Of a stretch of 64,000 nucleotides of DNA, positions 12,236 through 24,500 are shown one piece after another. Origin of the DNA: Phlegmacium glaucopus (Eukaryota; Basidiomycota; Agaricomycetes; Agaricales; Cortinariaceae); NCBI GenBank assembly GCA_015039465.1, contig MU130026.1, positions 62,001 through 126,000 on the forward strand, in the 5' to 3' direction. The position numbers and the translations under genes were made by a program. Positions within the stretch are counted from its first letter, which is position 1. Every line of letters begins with the position of its first letter. The notes under the pieces are model-generated. The model did not search any database. It saw only the letters and a program-made list of their open reading frames with translations, and had not been told where the DNA came from.

Positions 12236-13750
12236 ATGTCTGACGGGATGCCTGCTGCCTGGACGACGAGTTTGGTGTTAAGTGACGACGAGGATGTAAA
12301 GGTGAGTGGTACTTGGTATACGACGCGTCAAAGATAGCACCGAAACCCAAAAATTTCAAGCCTATCCTATTAGTTGACACATCGAATGGCATGACACTGG
12401 CAACATACCCCGACAACTTGACACCCTCAACGCAAGAAGAAAACTTACGGAACAACTTAAAGAATCTAAATAAATATATTCATGAAAACCACAATTTACT
12501 GCCGTCTCCGGCTCAAAAGCGTCCCGGTCGAGGTCTAAAATTGGAAGTTTCTGTTCCCACTATGGATCTCCTCCGACATGAACGTCTCAAAAAAGAGGAG
12601 GATTACAAAAAGCTTGATAAAATGCGTAACGTAATTCATTCCAAGTTTTCGATGGTCAAAATTATTAATTTCCGCATATTTATAGCCAAAAGTAAAGAAG
12701 AACGATAATATGGTCCTACATCCCGATACGTTGCGTGCGCGCTTCCAGGCCCTGGGACCAACCGCCTTGGATCTCTACCCAATAACCTTAGATAAAGGTT
12801 CGCAAGACCTGATGGTGTCACGTGATTTCATGGCAGCAGAATATGGTGGTAGTATGCAGGCGACGTGCCCCTCCATTGGGAAAAGACTTGTGGCGAAACA
12901 CGGGATGGACGACTTCATGTACCTTCATCCTGCCTACCAGCCTGTCGCCCCACAAGTACCAGGCGCTTGTGGGTTATTTCTGACTACAGGCACGTCAGTG
13001 GGCCTTCAATGGGAATCTTTGGTGCGGCTGTTCACGAGAATCGATTCTAACGTTTGGCAATATATGGGTATGTATCGCCTTACCTCTTCTCCTTCCTTGA
13101 CGAAAAGGGAGTGGGCAGACCAAGACCCGAAGGTAACGAGGATATTTTTTGATATTGTGGTATTGTATTCTAACATTGCAATTTTACACAGGTGCAAAGA
13201 ACCTGGGGAAGGGAGCTTTGCAGACAGCAATGGGGAGGGGATGTCCGTGCACGTATTTTTGCTCGGAAGAGACTTGGCCGAGAACCGACAAAAAAGGAGT
13301 TTGAAGAGTTGTCTGAAGAAGGGAGCCCAGCACATTCCGTTACACCAGAGGAGGTGATGGCGGCGTTCACGAAAGGGGAAGAGGTTAATTTTTCCAGATA
13401 ATCTTGTGGAATATTACTGAAGCCTTTTTAATTGACTTCAGACACTTGCAATTTGGTTAATGCAGTGCGTCGGCTACGATAACGCCTTCCAACTCGACCT
13501 TTGTGCAAAGTTTCCCCTCTGGGTTCCCCCCCCAAGAAAAGCCCGTGGCTCAGGCAAATCCTCTGCAAAAAAATCCAAAGCAGCTGCAGTCCGTGCTGGC
13601 CGTAAACGGAAACGAGAAGAAAGTCCTGACCAGCAGGAGGAGGAGGAGCATGAACTCGACGAGCTCTCCGAGGACTCGGGTGAAGATCTCACTGAAGAAG
13701 TATTGACCTATAAACCCAGAGGAACACGCTCCAGGCCTATCTATATCTAA
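12236..13750 (+). CDS. DUF6697-like conserved basidiomycete protein
   Basis: The first exon at 12236 reads MSDGMPAAWTTSLVLSDDED and is spliced at GTGAGT near 12301. The body contains LLRHERLKKEEDYKKLDKM, then FLTTGTSVGLQWESLVRLFT and YMGMYRLTSSPSLTKREWAD. After an intron comes RTWGRELCRQQWGGDVRARI, ARKRLGREPTKKEFEELSEE and VTPEEVMAAFTKGEE, and a final exon with CVGYDNAFQLDLC. That order (MGMYRL, W...R.R..ARK.LGREPT, EEV..AF..GE, CVGYD) is what I remember of a basidiomycete-restricted family of unknown function; the DUF6697 label is from memory and should be confirmed. The C-terminal tail is basic then acidic (RAGRKRKREES...HELDELSEDSGED), which suggests nuclear targeting. Four or five introns. 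Looks intact. Confidence 0.7.
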
Positions 13751-14370
13751 CCGCATACTTAGTTTCACAACACTTAATACTTTTAAAATTCGGTAATTTA
13801 CCATCGTAATAGTGGCAGGCCAGTTAATGTAGATAATACTATAAACTCAATCATGACGCGCACACCAAAGTTGAACGGCATCCGATCGCTTGCCATGATT
13901 TTTTCATAACATCCTGACAGTATCCAGCCGCGGTGTGATGATCGACATTACTCATGAACATTTTAAATTAGCCGCTAAACGTGTTGCCGGCCTGTATTCT
14001 CCCCCCCAAGAGTCCAACGAGTACTAACACGACCACCGATCGTCCAGGTAGACTCAGAAGGGATCTCCTTGTATGAGATTGGTTATGGAAAAGGTCGACT
14101 CGTTGCCATCTTTCAATAATATCAACATGGTCGAGTGGAATCGTCCGAAAAGAGTGTCAACTTCGAGGAATCCTGACGAGAAAGGCAGGTAATGAGGCCT
14201 CAGGTACTACCCACCGAGATGGAGGCATCGAGTCATCCATGGAGTCGTCTGCAAGTGCGAATAAATGTATTGATCCCATACTGAGCACATTCTTTTCCTA
14301 GAACTCGATAAGTGGTCAACCAATGACGTTTACCAAAATATCGGGCAGCGCTCTAATTCCTCTCCCTCGT

Positions 14371-14835
14371 TAATTTCGGTTAAACTTCCGTTACATGCTA
14401 AACGCTCCATGGAGGTTATGACGGATTTGGTTCGTGAGACAGGTGCTTCAAACCTGGAGAGGGAGAAGAACGGTGGGTTACAGTCGCTTGAGAAAGAAAG
14501 GGAACACAGATGGAAGAAACAGACATTGTGATTCCATGAGGACTAAATCACCGGCCGAAGGACATGCTATGTACATCTGTCGTCTGAGGATTTGATTAGA
14601 CCCTAGGTTCACATTTAGAGTTATAAATAAGAACCATTACAGCATCGATGATGATATAGCACACCTTCCGGGTTGCTGAAAATGGCCAGGTCTGGTATGG
14701 CATCATGGGCAGTATAGGTGGATTCCAATGCAGGTCTAGAATTAGACGTCGTATAGTGTTTAATAAGCTCGATTGAGTTCGGACCTTGGCTTATAATGCT
14801 ACAAGTCGCGTTGAGGACGCCAGTTGTACATATGA
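14371..14835. repeat. Tandem duplication, copy A
   Basis: It begins TAATTTCGGTTAAACTTCC and shares long blocks with copy B, including GAGACAGGTGCTTC, GGAAGAAACAGACATTGTG, AGGATTTGATTAGACCC and GCATCGATGATGATAT. Small indels separate the copies. A 77-codon open frame on the minus strand does not continue in copy B. Confidence 0.8.
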
Positions 14836-14882
14836 AGGCCGTTATTTCCATCATGATTGGTTGTATTTTTCATCTCCCCCAG

Positions 14883-15415
14883 TAATTTCGGTTAAACTTC
14901 CATGACAGGTTAGTTGCTCCATTGACCCATGGTGACGGACTTGGGTTCGTGAGACAGGTGCTTCGAACCTGGAGAGGGAGAAGAACAGCGAGTAATAGTC
15001 AGGGGCCCGCTTCTTCGAGAAACAGGACGACTCTCGAGATAAGAAAGGGAACACAGCTGGAAGAAACAGACATTGTGATTCCATGATCTAATGCACTAAA
15101 TCACCGGCCCAAGGACATGCATATGCTACATCTATCGTCGTGAGGATTTGATTAGACCCTTAGTTCACAGTTAGAGTTATAAGAATGAATTACAGCATCG
15201 ATGATGATATGGCGCACCTTCCAGTTGCTGAAAATGGCCAGGGTCTAGTATGGCATCATGGTAATCGCAGTGTAGGTGGCTTCTAGAATTAGCATACGAG
15301 ATGATTAGCAAGCTCTATTGAGTTCGGACCTTGGCTTGAAATGCTACAAAAGGCTTGCAAGTTAACGTTGAAGAGCGTTCAAGTCGCGTTGAGTACGCCA
15401 GTTGTATACGCATGG
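14883..15415. repeat. Tandem duplication, copy B
   Basis: Direct-orientation partner of copy A starting 48 bp after it. It carries the same block order, with an extra segment near its right end (AGGCTTGCAAGTTAACGTTG) and ends GCGTTGAGTACGCCAGTTG, matching GCGTTGAGGACGCCAGTTG of copy A. Confidence 0.8.
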
Positions 15416-15863
15416 GGCAAAAAGACTCTGGATCCGAATTTTGATCGAACACTAGCCCAAAAAAGGACAACAGTTGTCAACGTTTCAACCCTGAAAGAAT
15501 TACAAGGTTAGAATATAATTTACGTCCTCTCTCTCCACTTTAAACAAGTCTTTCTTTGAAATTGCAGAATATCAATCGGAATTTAATACCAGAAAATTCT
15601 TTCGAAAGGATCGACTACAAGAGAAAACAAATTTAAATGTCTCTTTGTTTTTTTCTGTTCAAATGCAGTTGATCTGCCTCGAGGCACCTTCCAAACATGG
15701 GCACCAACCTCGTTGTTCACCCTTCAGTGCGTCGCGCTGACATTGTACACGTTGGAAACGCGCCTTTCTCAAACCTATAGAACGCTCTCTTCCTCGTTCT
15801 TTGTTCCCCCACTGATCTCTCATACCACATCACCACCCGAGCGTTCTAAAAACCTGAGTTTTA

Positions 15864-18800
15864 ATGGCTAGTCACTCCCCACAACGTCCTCGTCGACCGC
15901 AGACGCAGCAATTGAACCAAGGCATGTTCTCTTTTCATCAAACTTCCTCCCCTTTTGTCCTTCACACGAGCATTATTTCGTACACATGAGCTCCAGGCGC
16001 TTCGAGACTTGAGCTCTAAAACCCTTCTATGAATTACTCATCGCTTTCACATCGGTTGGGAATAGGCACTGATCTCACAATCTTTTCAGGGGTCATGCCA
16101 ATTCTTCAACCTCGGGACGCATCCCCGTCCCCATCTATTCGAGAGAGACCTAGGGCATCGAAGACACAATCGATGCCAATGGTTCCTTCGATCGCCTCGT
16201 TCGCTGCGCAGCAAGGATCACAGACACAACAGCAAACTAATTCCAGTGTCCAGACTAACAATAATACCAGGCGAACACCGCCAATTGCTACACGATTACT
16301 TCCGACACCTCCGCATTCAAATCCACCTGCTTTTCAAGATATGCCGGAGCGCCGCATGTCCCCGCCTCTTCCTCCGCAGCAATCTCTTAGCCAGTCCAAT
16401 GTCAATTCTCATTATGCACGCCCCGTTGCTCGTGCACCAACCGGTCCCTTCCTTAACAAGTTTCAAAATATAGAAGAGAACTGGCAAATGACAGAGGAAC
16501 TCTTGGCTGATATTGACCGTGCAGATAAACAACAGGCACAATATCAATCGGTCCAATCTCATCCGTATCCGTCTGCACGCGGCGAGTCTCCTTCACCGCG
16601 AGTTCCAGTCGTAGAGAGAGTCCGTGCATTGGCAGACAGGACCAGCCCGAATAATCCAGATAACGGCCAACAACGACGACCCCGCGAGCAAGCCGTCGCT
16701 CGTGAGAGCCCTAAGACTCGAGACCGTCCACCAGCCTCTCCGTTGATTGCCTCATTCGGCCAGGCCCAACTCCAATCTCTCACACCCGAGCCTCGAATCT
16801 CCCCAGCTCAACATTCTCCTCTTGTTTCATCATCAGAGCCGCACCCTGCGAGCTACCTTGCACAGTATAACAACCGTGAATCGCCCCCAGTCCTTCGCAG
16901 ATCTGGGAACAGCGAAATTCGTCCCAAGGCTAGTCAGACTCCGCCTTTACAAGCTATTCCAGCTCGTACTCCCGATCGTTCTCTTCCCGTGCAAGAAGAG
17001 GCCGAGGATGAAATTACGTCCAAAAATGGCACAGGACCCCATGAAAACTGGCAAGGCAAGGAACAAATAGTCGAGCAACAGTTCCATTCTCCATCGCCTC
17101 CTCCTGACCTTAACCATGAAGGAAATGCTCAGCGTTATGACAACTCCATACGTGTTAGGGATAGTGGTGCAGGACCGCGAGAGGATGAAAAGCTAAATAA
17201 ACATGAAGAAACTCCCGTTCAGTATGGGGAAAGAGATAGCACTTCAGAAGATGGCGGGTTTACGCCTCGTTCTCCTACTGCTGGCTTACCGGAAGAGGGT
17301 CTTGCACAATACTTTCCTCAGACTGCTTCTAATCGAGTCCCAGTACCCGTTCCGATGCGTTCAAAAGCTAGAAATGGCTCGACTGAGCAGGCCATGCGAG
17401 GATTAGAGAATACCCTCTTCGATAACCAACCTCCAGTTTCGCAATATCCACAACACGCAGCACAAACTGAGCGTCCTCCGAAGTACGCTGAACAGCGACG
17501 ACCATCTGAAACCGAATCCCCTATTCAATACCAACAATACTTACCTCAGCCAGAGTATGTATACACCCAAGACCATCACCATGATCAGAACAATCACTAC
17601 CCACCTCCTCAAGTGTACCCAGACGACTTTCAGAGCTACGGAGAAGACTCGGCAGCAGCTTATATTCAGTCTTATCTATCATCGCGCCCTGACGCTCCAA
17701 TTCCTCCAACTCCTCACAGCCAGACTGCAGCTCCTTCGCCGTCTCCTCTTGTTTCCGGGTACGGTCCTGCTAAATCTTATAGACCGATGAGGGCCGGAGG
17801 ATCCCCTTATCCATTTCCCTTTGCACACGTACGACGTAATCGACAGAGCCAACGATTTTTCCCTGGTAATTTTGATTCCAACCATCCTTCTGTTATTTCA
17901 GAACAAGTTGCGAGACAATGGCAAATCTTCGCTCAAAATAATCGTGGAGATATGACTGATTCGACTTTGTCACCTTCTTCGACTCCTTTCCAAGGCGAAT
18001 TATACGATCATTGGGCGTATGTCCATACGAATAGAATGATGAGGGGTTTACAAGACCCAACTAGCTTGCACTCCAGTCCCAGCCACCAACCAATTTCATT
18101 ACCCATCCCACCAACATTTCCCGTTCGCAAAAAGGAGCGTAACCTCCAAGCGAAGAGACAAGCGTACAATCGCAAACCACCTCCCCGTGTTGAGAGTACC
18201 CAACCGAGGGAAACTAGTCCCGAGCTTTCTTCTTCAGGAGAAGAGACTGCTGGCGAAGAGCGGCTTGTTGTTCCAATTGATTCGGCTGCTGAATGTGAAG
18301 GAATACCTATCCCAATCCTTCCTATCCAGAATATTGACATATTAGATGATAATGGTGAATGGGTCGATGAAGAGGATGATGACGATTATGAAGATTTGAT
18401 AAGCTTGGAATATCACCCGTCTTTCGTGAAAAACATAAGTAAACGGCGACGGAAGTGGGAAGTCGGTTGGGAAAACTTAATTCAGGCGGTATGTCAAACC
18501 ACCTTTTCAACTTGATCATTTCATGTCCTTTTTTTCTTCTTTTCTTTCTAACAAAAGCTTGTAGTTCCAAGCACTCGATCGTCAAACAGATGCTACGATG
18601 GTGCTTTTGGCTTCGCCTTCTCATACCACCAAACTACATGCCCTCAGAACACGTTCTATCCGTCGACAACCGGCTCTTGCTCACTCTCCCAGCATGCATG
18701 AACTACGCAGCGCCTTTGCACGCATCGCGGCTCAGCGTAGAGCCACTCGTCCTGATAAATCCTCCTTGGTTGATAGACTCTTGGTGACTTCAGGTAGTTC

Positions 18801-19038
18801 AGGGGAAGGATCTGATGGTAGTTCAGGCTCTGTCGAGGGAAACCTCCGTCGGGCTTTGGATGCTGCTTTAGGAAGCCTCGGAGCTATGGGCGAAGTTTAT
18901 GAACAGAGAGAAGCTCGTGTTCTTGAAGAATTACAGCGATCTCGGGATGACCGCGAAAGGGTCGAGTTACTCTTGAAGCAGGTCCTTGGAGAGAACAATC
19001 CTTTGAGCAATGCATCTCCTCGATTACTCCCTTGCTGA
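15864..19038 (+). CDS. Conserved disordered Pro/Ser/Gln-rich protein with C-terminal helical domain
   Basis: Unrecognised protein of roughly 985 residues. The proposed start ATG at 15864 gives MASHSPQRPRRPQTQQLNQ. A GC-AG intron (15922-16089) then joins in frame to GVMPILQPRDASPSPSIRER; an alternative is the ATG at 16029. Residues up to about 750 are low complexity, rich in Pro, Ser, Gln and Arg. The acidic stretch DDNGEWVDEEDDDDYEDL is followed by the conserved-looking segment FVKNISKRRRKWEVGWENLI. An intron (about 18488-18565) leads to FQALDRQTDATMVLLASPSH and HALRTRSIRRQPALAHSPS. The end is a coiled coil (ALGSLGAMGEVYEQREARVL, ELQRSRDDRERVELLLKQ). It may be a cytoskeletal, polarity or signalling scaffold; that is inference. 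No catalytic motif is visible. Confidence 0.75.
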
Positions 19039-19735
19039 TCTTTGTTAAAATTTTTTTTTCTTTTACTAATCCAACTACTACTTCATGTTCTTTATGTTTC
19101 TTATGTTTCCTCCCACCCCCCCCCCTCTCTCCCTCCTCTCATATGGATTTTTTTGAAAATTTACTCAATTATTTACTTCGATCCTCTATTACAAGCCATG
19201 CCAAAAAAAAAAAAACCCCCCATCCCTTTCATGATCAATATGTACTATTTTTAGTATATGATATGTAGTATAGTCAAATGTTCGTCATTGTAACACACAG
19301 GCTAGAAGAGCTGCTAGAAGCAATGTTAGAAAGAATGAAAGAATGTGCTAGGTCCCTAAAAATAATGACCTTACAACTGATTGATGTACATATCGAATCC
19401 CCATGAGATCCGAGTCTTAACCCATTATATATCGACAGATTGATCATGATCAGGCGGATATAGACATTGACTGACTGGGTGACTAGATAAATTTGTACAT
19501 ATTCGTACAACAGATTTGTTTTAAAATATACAAAAAAAAAAGTGTTGAGAAAAACTTGTGTTGCGTGTATTTGAGGATGATGCAAAAAATGTGATAAGAC
19601 GTTCGCGTGAGGGGGGTGGGTGGGGTAAAGCGCATTATGCTATAGTTTACAGCCTGCTCTTGAAGATAGAGCATCATAAATGGAAGACGCTAAAGTACCG
19701 GGAACTTCCTGTGGTATCTATACAGAATCAAACTT
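19039..19735. other. Convergent intergenic region
   Basis: A 3'-flanking region shared by the disordered-protein gene and the alpha/beta hydrolase. It carries pyrimidine runs, a C8 run near 19118, A-runs and AT-rich polyadenylation-type sequence. No gene is seen. Confidence 0.5.
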
Positions 19736-21067
19736 TCAGTACACAAAACAGAAGACGACAACATGGGGATAAAAAAAAAAGAAAAGAAGAAAAAAAGGGA
19801 ATAATATGCGTACTAGATGTCCGACACCTGGAATTTTTGTTATGGAAGCGAATTGACGGCCTGATTGAGGGTTTATAAGGGCTTTATGAACGTGTACAGG
19901 TCTGGGGGGAAAATATTCGGATGTGAGGAAAGCCCGAAGAAGAAAAATAGATTCACGCACATGAAGTCTGCAAGCTGACCTAAGATGAGATGCGTTGGAA
20001 TTCGGTGACAGATTATGTTGAGGTCCTCGACAGGTTTAGTTGGACCGTCTACGTCCAAATACATTGCCTTCCGAATACGTATTAGATGGTCGTTCGGAAT
20101 AGCATGGTCAGGACTCAGGGGTCATACTCACAGCTTCTTGTTCTGGACTGCACGAAAGCATGAAAGCTTTCGCTTGTGGGTTCCAATAAATAGCATGGTA
20201 CTGTCCAACATCGATCGCATCAGCGTAAACACATTCTATTTGCCAAACAAAAAAAGTGAAGAAATATTGAACAGACCATAAAAACATGTAGAATTCGAGG
20301 ATCCCAGCTTCGCGCCCTTCCTTTAGTCAACCAATTACGCGCTTCTTCCCGACTTGTCCATTTATATTGGCGTCTAGAAGTGCCAGAGACTAGCCGTGAA
20401 CGGAGGGGATTAAGATGGTGTGTGCCTTCTACCGAGATCATGGGTTCAACAATAATCAATTTTGAAAACCTGAAGATAGGCTGGATGTGTTGCAACAAAA
20501 GCCTAGAGATGATGGTGAACAAGGGATGATAATTCATTTGTCTTTGTTAGAGAGTTTCAAAACATACATAGCATTTGCTCCCAAAGAATGACCCACACCC
20601 ACTAAATTCCATCTTCGAAAATCGACAGGAACTCCTCCCTCCGGTCCAGATGAAAGAAACCTATGTGCGGCATAGGCATAGCCCTCGCAAGAAACTTATC
20701 GAAACAGAGGGTTAGTATAAAGAACCCGGATTATGGTAGAACCGCAAAAGCGACACACACAACTGTTAAACTGGGGATCCTTGAAGGCTTGATTATTCAA
20801 AACCGCAGATTCGCCATGATTAGGACAATCTATGGCCCAAGCGTCACGTATGAGAACCTTGGGGTTTGATTGAGAGATACGGTTGAATAGCTCTTCGAGA
20901 GTAGGTTCCCAAGTCTCCTTGTGGTAACTTGTTGAATGAAGAACTATGAGCGTCTTTGCAGCAGGGTTTTCAGAGTTGGCCTCGAAGCTGGGTATCCAGT
21001 ATCGTTTCGCGATGATGTAGAGAGGATAGTCTGCGGTTGGGGGTAGTGTATATGAGTGTTGGAGCAT
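19736..21067 (-). CDS. Alpha/beta hydrolase (AB hydrolase-1 type)
   Basis: Start ATG at 21067: MLQHSYTLPPTADYPLYIIA. Exons give AKTLIVLHSTSYHKETWEPT, RDAWAIDCPNHGESAVLNNQ and, after an intron, EGYAYAAHRFL and RRWNLVGVGHSLGANAM, with the GHSLG nucleophile elbow. Then come IIVEPMISVEGTHHLNPLRS, EEARNWLTKGRARSWDPRIL and CSPEQEAV. The segment LNIICHRIPTHLILGQLADF carries the acid-residue strand. A phase-2 splice leads to IPVHVHKALINPQSGRQFAS and IPGVGHLV, where the His of GVGH completes the Ser-Asp-His triad. This is a cytosolic or peroxisomal-type serine hydrolase; the substrate is unknown. The 3' end is uncertain: the open frame runs to a TGA at 19736, but a last intron after GHLV is possible. 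All catalytic elements are present. Confidence 0.8.
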
Positions 21068-22137
21068 TACTCTGCTTTGAAGGTTCCAAAAGAAGAAGGA
21101 TTTAATAACCTATGGGAATGCTCCTGTCACCTGTATATATATGCATGCAAGTCTTATTTATAAGAACCCCCATCTGAAATCAGAATGCATGGAAGGGCTC
21201 TGGATCCCTGCCACGTTTAAAACCTAGGCCTTATTTCTGGTAAAATCTCATGGGATAGACCATACCGTGACTTTGAATAACCCCTTTGACCTTGAAATGC
21301 CTGGGCTTGAATCCGATATGGACGTTCCTGTCATAATTCGTGGCTTGAGGCCCGCTGCCAAAGTTCGGAGTTTCAAACTATTCCATGCGTTCGCAGTTCC
21401 TAAATTTAGCCAGTGTCAGGTCTGGCGCTTTTGACAAGGACCCTTCGAGACCCTTCGTACCTTTTAATTCTTTGATACAGGCGTGAAAACAACGCCAAAA
21501 TAAAACCAAGATAATAGCTGGTATTATTATGGGTTTATCTCATTCGAATCATTCGAATCACACTAGTACTGCCAGTGTGACACTACTCAGAGTAATACTA
21601 GTAATACTCCGAGTCTCCTGAACCAGACCTAATTATAATGAACATTGATAGTGATGACAATCGATCACCTGGTATATATCGGTCCGACTTACTCGGATTT
21701 TTTTGGGACAGTAGTAATAAGATGCCTTTTTTTAAGACTATAGGTCCTAGGATGACGGAGAATATTTGAATACTGTAGTGTAGTCGGATATTCGCTGACA
21801 ATGAATTCGGGTATGACTTCTGTGTTGGTGCCTAGGGCTTGCCTCAGTGCCTGGGCGTGGCAGGGCGTGGCCCCTGAGATCTGGGCCCAATTAGGCCCAA
21901 TTGCACTGATAATTGGCCAGAGTACTGCCAGAATTCTAGGCCCAATCCAAGCCCAATCAGGTGATCCAAAGGCAAAATGAAGTTGATGCGAGGGAAGTCA
22001 CTGGTAAGCCAGGCAAGCCTAGGTGTCTGGAGAGCTCTATTGTGGAAAACATGTCCGAAAACCAAGCTGTTGTTGGACGCGGAAGGTTATATCCTTGAGC
22101 AAATCACGAATCGACCGGCCCTAAATACCAATAACCA
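21068..22137. other. Divergent intergenic region (hydrolase / MGMT)
   Basis: This 1.07-kb spacer between divergent starts includes a short direct repeat ATTCGAATC twice near 21542. A patch of GGCCCAAT / ATTGGGCC-type words lies near 21887-21958 and may be CCAAT-like or transposon debris. No gene is seen. Confidence 0.45.
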
Positions 22138-22884
22138 ATGATGATGACTCATGGCAAGCTTGCTCTCTTCACCATGCCCGCTCAGAGGAGATCTTGCCAG
22201 ACAATTGTGTCTGTTCGAAACAATACCAATAAGCCTGCTGCTATGACAATGATGAAATCTCCCTACTTTAACCATGTCAGCCCCCTCGAACAAACTGGGG
22301 ATCTCAACGCGTATGAAGATGTCCCATCAATCAAGCCAACTACCTCAGAAGTAACAAGTGTTTATCCCGTGACTGATGAAGCGCGAAATATTTTCAGAAC
22401 GAACAAGGGAAAGGTAAGTTTATAGCGTTTATTTGAACTACCAGACCCTCTCAAATGACGATTGTTCTAGTGTCTAACTGCACACCAATGGGCAGTCTAC
22501 GATTTCGTGTTGAAAATCCCAAGAGGTAAGGTTACAACATATAAAGATGTTTCTTTAGCCGTTGGTGGCTCGCCTCGTTCTGGTATGTATGAGTAAAGCC
22601 ATTGAAGATGCAGTTCTTTTGCCCTTGTTAAACACCAATTTCCAGTCGGGAATGCACTTCGAAACAACCCGTTTAGCCCGCACGTTCCTTGCCATCGTGT
22701 TACCGCCTCAAATTTTTTCGTTGGCGGCTTTTTCGGCGAGTGGGGAAAGGGCGACAAGACTGGAACGCGGTATAACCAGAAAGTTTTCATGCTGTCCCAG
22801 GAAGAGGTTCATTTCGATAGTAATGGGTATCTCAAGGCGTCTGATCGAGTTCTGTTGAAACCTGGAAACCTGGAAAAAACCTAG
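22138..22884 (+). CDS. MGT1: O6-methylguanine-DNA methyltransferase (MGMT)
   Basis: Suicide DNA-repair protein that moves alkyl groups from O6-alkylguanine to its own cysteine. Three exons: from 22138 to about 22414 (N-terminal extension), about 22471-22580, and about 22646 to the TAG at 22882-22884. The recognition helix region reads GKVTTYKDVSLAVGGSPRSV. The next exon has GNALRNNPFSPHVPCHRVTA, with the active-site PCHRV and the RNNP signature. The end is GKGDKTGTRYNQKVFMLSQE and EEVHFDSNGYL. The family usually has about 160-210 residues, and this model fits. The call is firm; the symbol follows yeast usage. A second, inverted copy of its last part lies at 36998-37486. Confidence 0.9.
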
Positions 22885-23190
22885 TTGTAGCAGTGTATCC
22901 TGTGTATGCCTCGGCGTTCGACTGAGCACCCATTTCAACCAGTAGGAGAGAAAAAATAACAAATATGAACCAAACCGTTGCCCTATATGAAATTCAAAGT
23001 GTGAAATAGTGGAAACAATGTCTTTGCGACAGACCATGACCTCTACATGGCCAGCAACACCCAGATGTTCCGTATTAGTTAATCTTATGCGCCTCCTGGA
23101 TTGAAGATGAAAAACGTATTACATAGAAGCGAAAAGGGAAACGCCGATATAAACTTACCCCTGCCCATTCTGATCCATCATACAAAAGTC
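22758..23190 (+). repeat. Duplicated segment A (MGMT 3' end and downstream flank)
   Basis: The segment from the last part of the MGMT coding region through about 300 bp of downstream sequence matches the reverse complement of 36998-37486. Shared blocks include CCCAGGAAGAGGTTCATTTC, GAAATTCAAAGTGTGAAATA, GCGCCTCCTGGATTGAAGAT and GGAAACG-CGATATAAA. The final part (GCGAAAAGGGAAACGCCGAT) recurs a third time at about 27413. Confidence 0.9.
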
Positions 23191-23910
23191 ATCCGACTCA
23201 GAGTATACCAAGGACAGCAACGCAGCGGTACGCATACATAACTTACTGCGTTTAATCGTAGACCCACCGCTTTTGTGATGACACCTTTTTCCTAGCAGCA
23301 CAGCCATACGACCTTAGTATATTTCGTAATCGTTTCGTCGTCGAATACCCATTTTATTGTCTTCAGCATCTTCTCTCCCGCCTACTTTCTTCTTCTTTTA
23401 CACTCCCCTACCATGCCGTAAAATGCGTTCAAAAGATGTTAGAGCGTAATCAAAGATCAGTCCAACTCAAAGCAACAATCGATAACAACGTTGTCTCGTT
23501 GTCCCCAAAATCTGTTCAGGATTGTTCATCTTCCGCCGAATATTGATGAAATGGAGATGGTACCATTGGTAGGGGTGATCGATGTGTTAGTCGTCAGAAA
23601 ATAGACACTTCAAACCCTACCATAGAATTTGTCAGTGTTAGAATCGATTGAATAAAGGTAAGTTGAAGAAAAGAAAATCCATCATAATATGATAATCACT
23701 AGTATGACATCTTTTTGGTGATAGATTTCAATGACACATTCCTACCTGACCGAAAATCCTGATTATGATTATAACAGCAACAGATTGTTAAGATCATCAC
23801 GAACTTCCGGCATTATCTCAGTGACTGTATTTGATATAGATGCTAGACTCTTATACTATAAAGCAATAGTCAGAGATGAACTAGGTCATTACAATACTAG
23901 ACACGAAGTC
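22885..23910. other. Intergenic with repeat segments
   Basis: Holds the downstream part of duplicated segment A and direct repeat R1 (23261-23668). No intact gene is seen. The last 240 bp are open in frame with the next gene, but the codons there look non-coding. Confidence 0.5.
23261..23668. repeat. Direct repeat R1
   Basis: It matches 25907-26301 in the same orientation with many substitutions. Shared words include GACCCACCGCTT, TGTCTTCAGCATCT, TTCAAAAGATGTTAG and AAAGATCAGT. The two copies flank the membrane-protein gene at 23.9-25.7 kb. Confidence 0.75.
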
Positions 23911-24040
23911 ATGAAGCTAATTCGTACAGACTTTAATTACATTGGAGTATGCCTCGAATGCTTCCTCTACGGTAAGGATGTTTTTCTACAGCTTGCACAG
24001 TATATAATATTAACCTGCCATCCTAGGACTCTATACTGGC

Positions 24041-24500
24041 TAGTGATGTTACGGCTCGGCTCGGCTCGGCTTAGGCTTGACACGGCCTCTAAAAAGCCAG
24101 GCCCGAGCCGTAGGCCAAAACTTTGCACGGCTTGGGCTCGGCCTGGGGCTCAGGCCGCGGCTTTTTCCCACACGGTTAGAAGGTAAGGGAGAACATGAGG
24201 GCAACAAAATTTGTATGAAATCAAACTAAAAAATGACCATAAATGACTATCAATGGCAATATTATCAATTACACTCTGTTACAGTGCTGTTTTAAGTCAT
24301 CAAAAGTTCAAATTCCCCCCTTAAGACTGCCAAAAATGCGAATTTCGAGGCTCAGACCCAGGCCGTGCTTAAGCCGCGGCTCACGGCCTGAAAAATCTGA
24401 AGCCCAAGCCGTAGGCCGTCAAAGCCGTTGGTACGGCTTTCCCACGGCTCGGCTCGGCTCGACGGCTTGCGGCTTTGAAGCCGAGCCTTTCACATCACTA
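24041..24500. mobile_element. Non-autonomous hAT-type MITE, 460 bp
   Basis: Terminal inverted repeats: the left end is TAGTGATGTTACGGCTCGGC. The right end, reverse-complemented, starts TAGTGATGTGAAAGGCTCGG. It is flanked by an exact 8-bp duplication ATACTGGC (24033-24040 and 24501-24508). An 8-bp target duplication with TAG.GATG ends is typical of hAT elements. The subterminal regions are rich in GGCTCGGC / GCCGAGCC repeats. There is no transposase gene. Confidence 0.9.

Larger units (their letters stand above)
13751..15863. other. Gene-poor region with an old tandem duplication
   Basis: No intact gene was recognised in this 2.1-kb stretch. It contains a diverged direct duplication (14371-14835 and 14883-15415), and near its right end pyrimidine-rich sequence upstream of the next gene. 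Confidence 0.55.
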
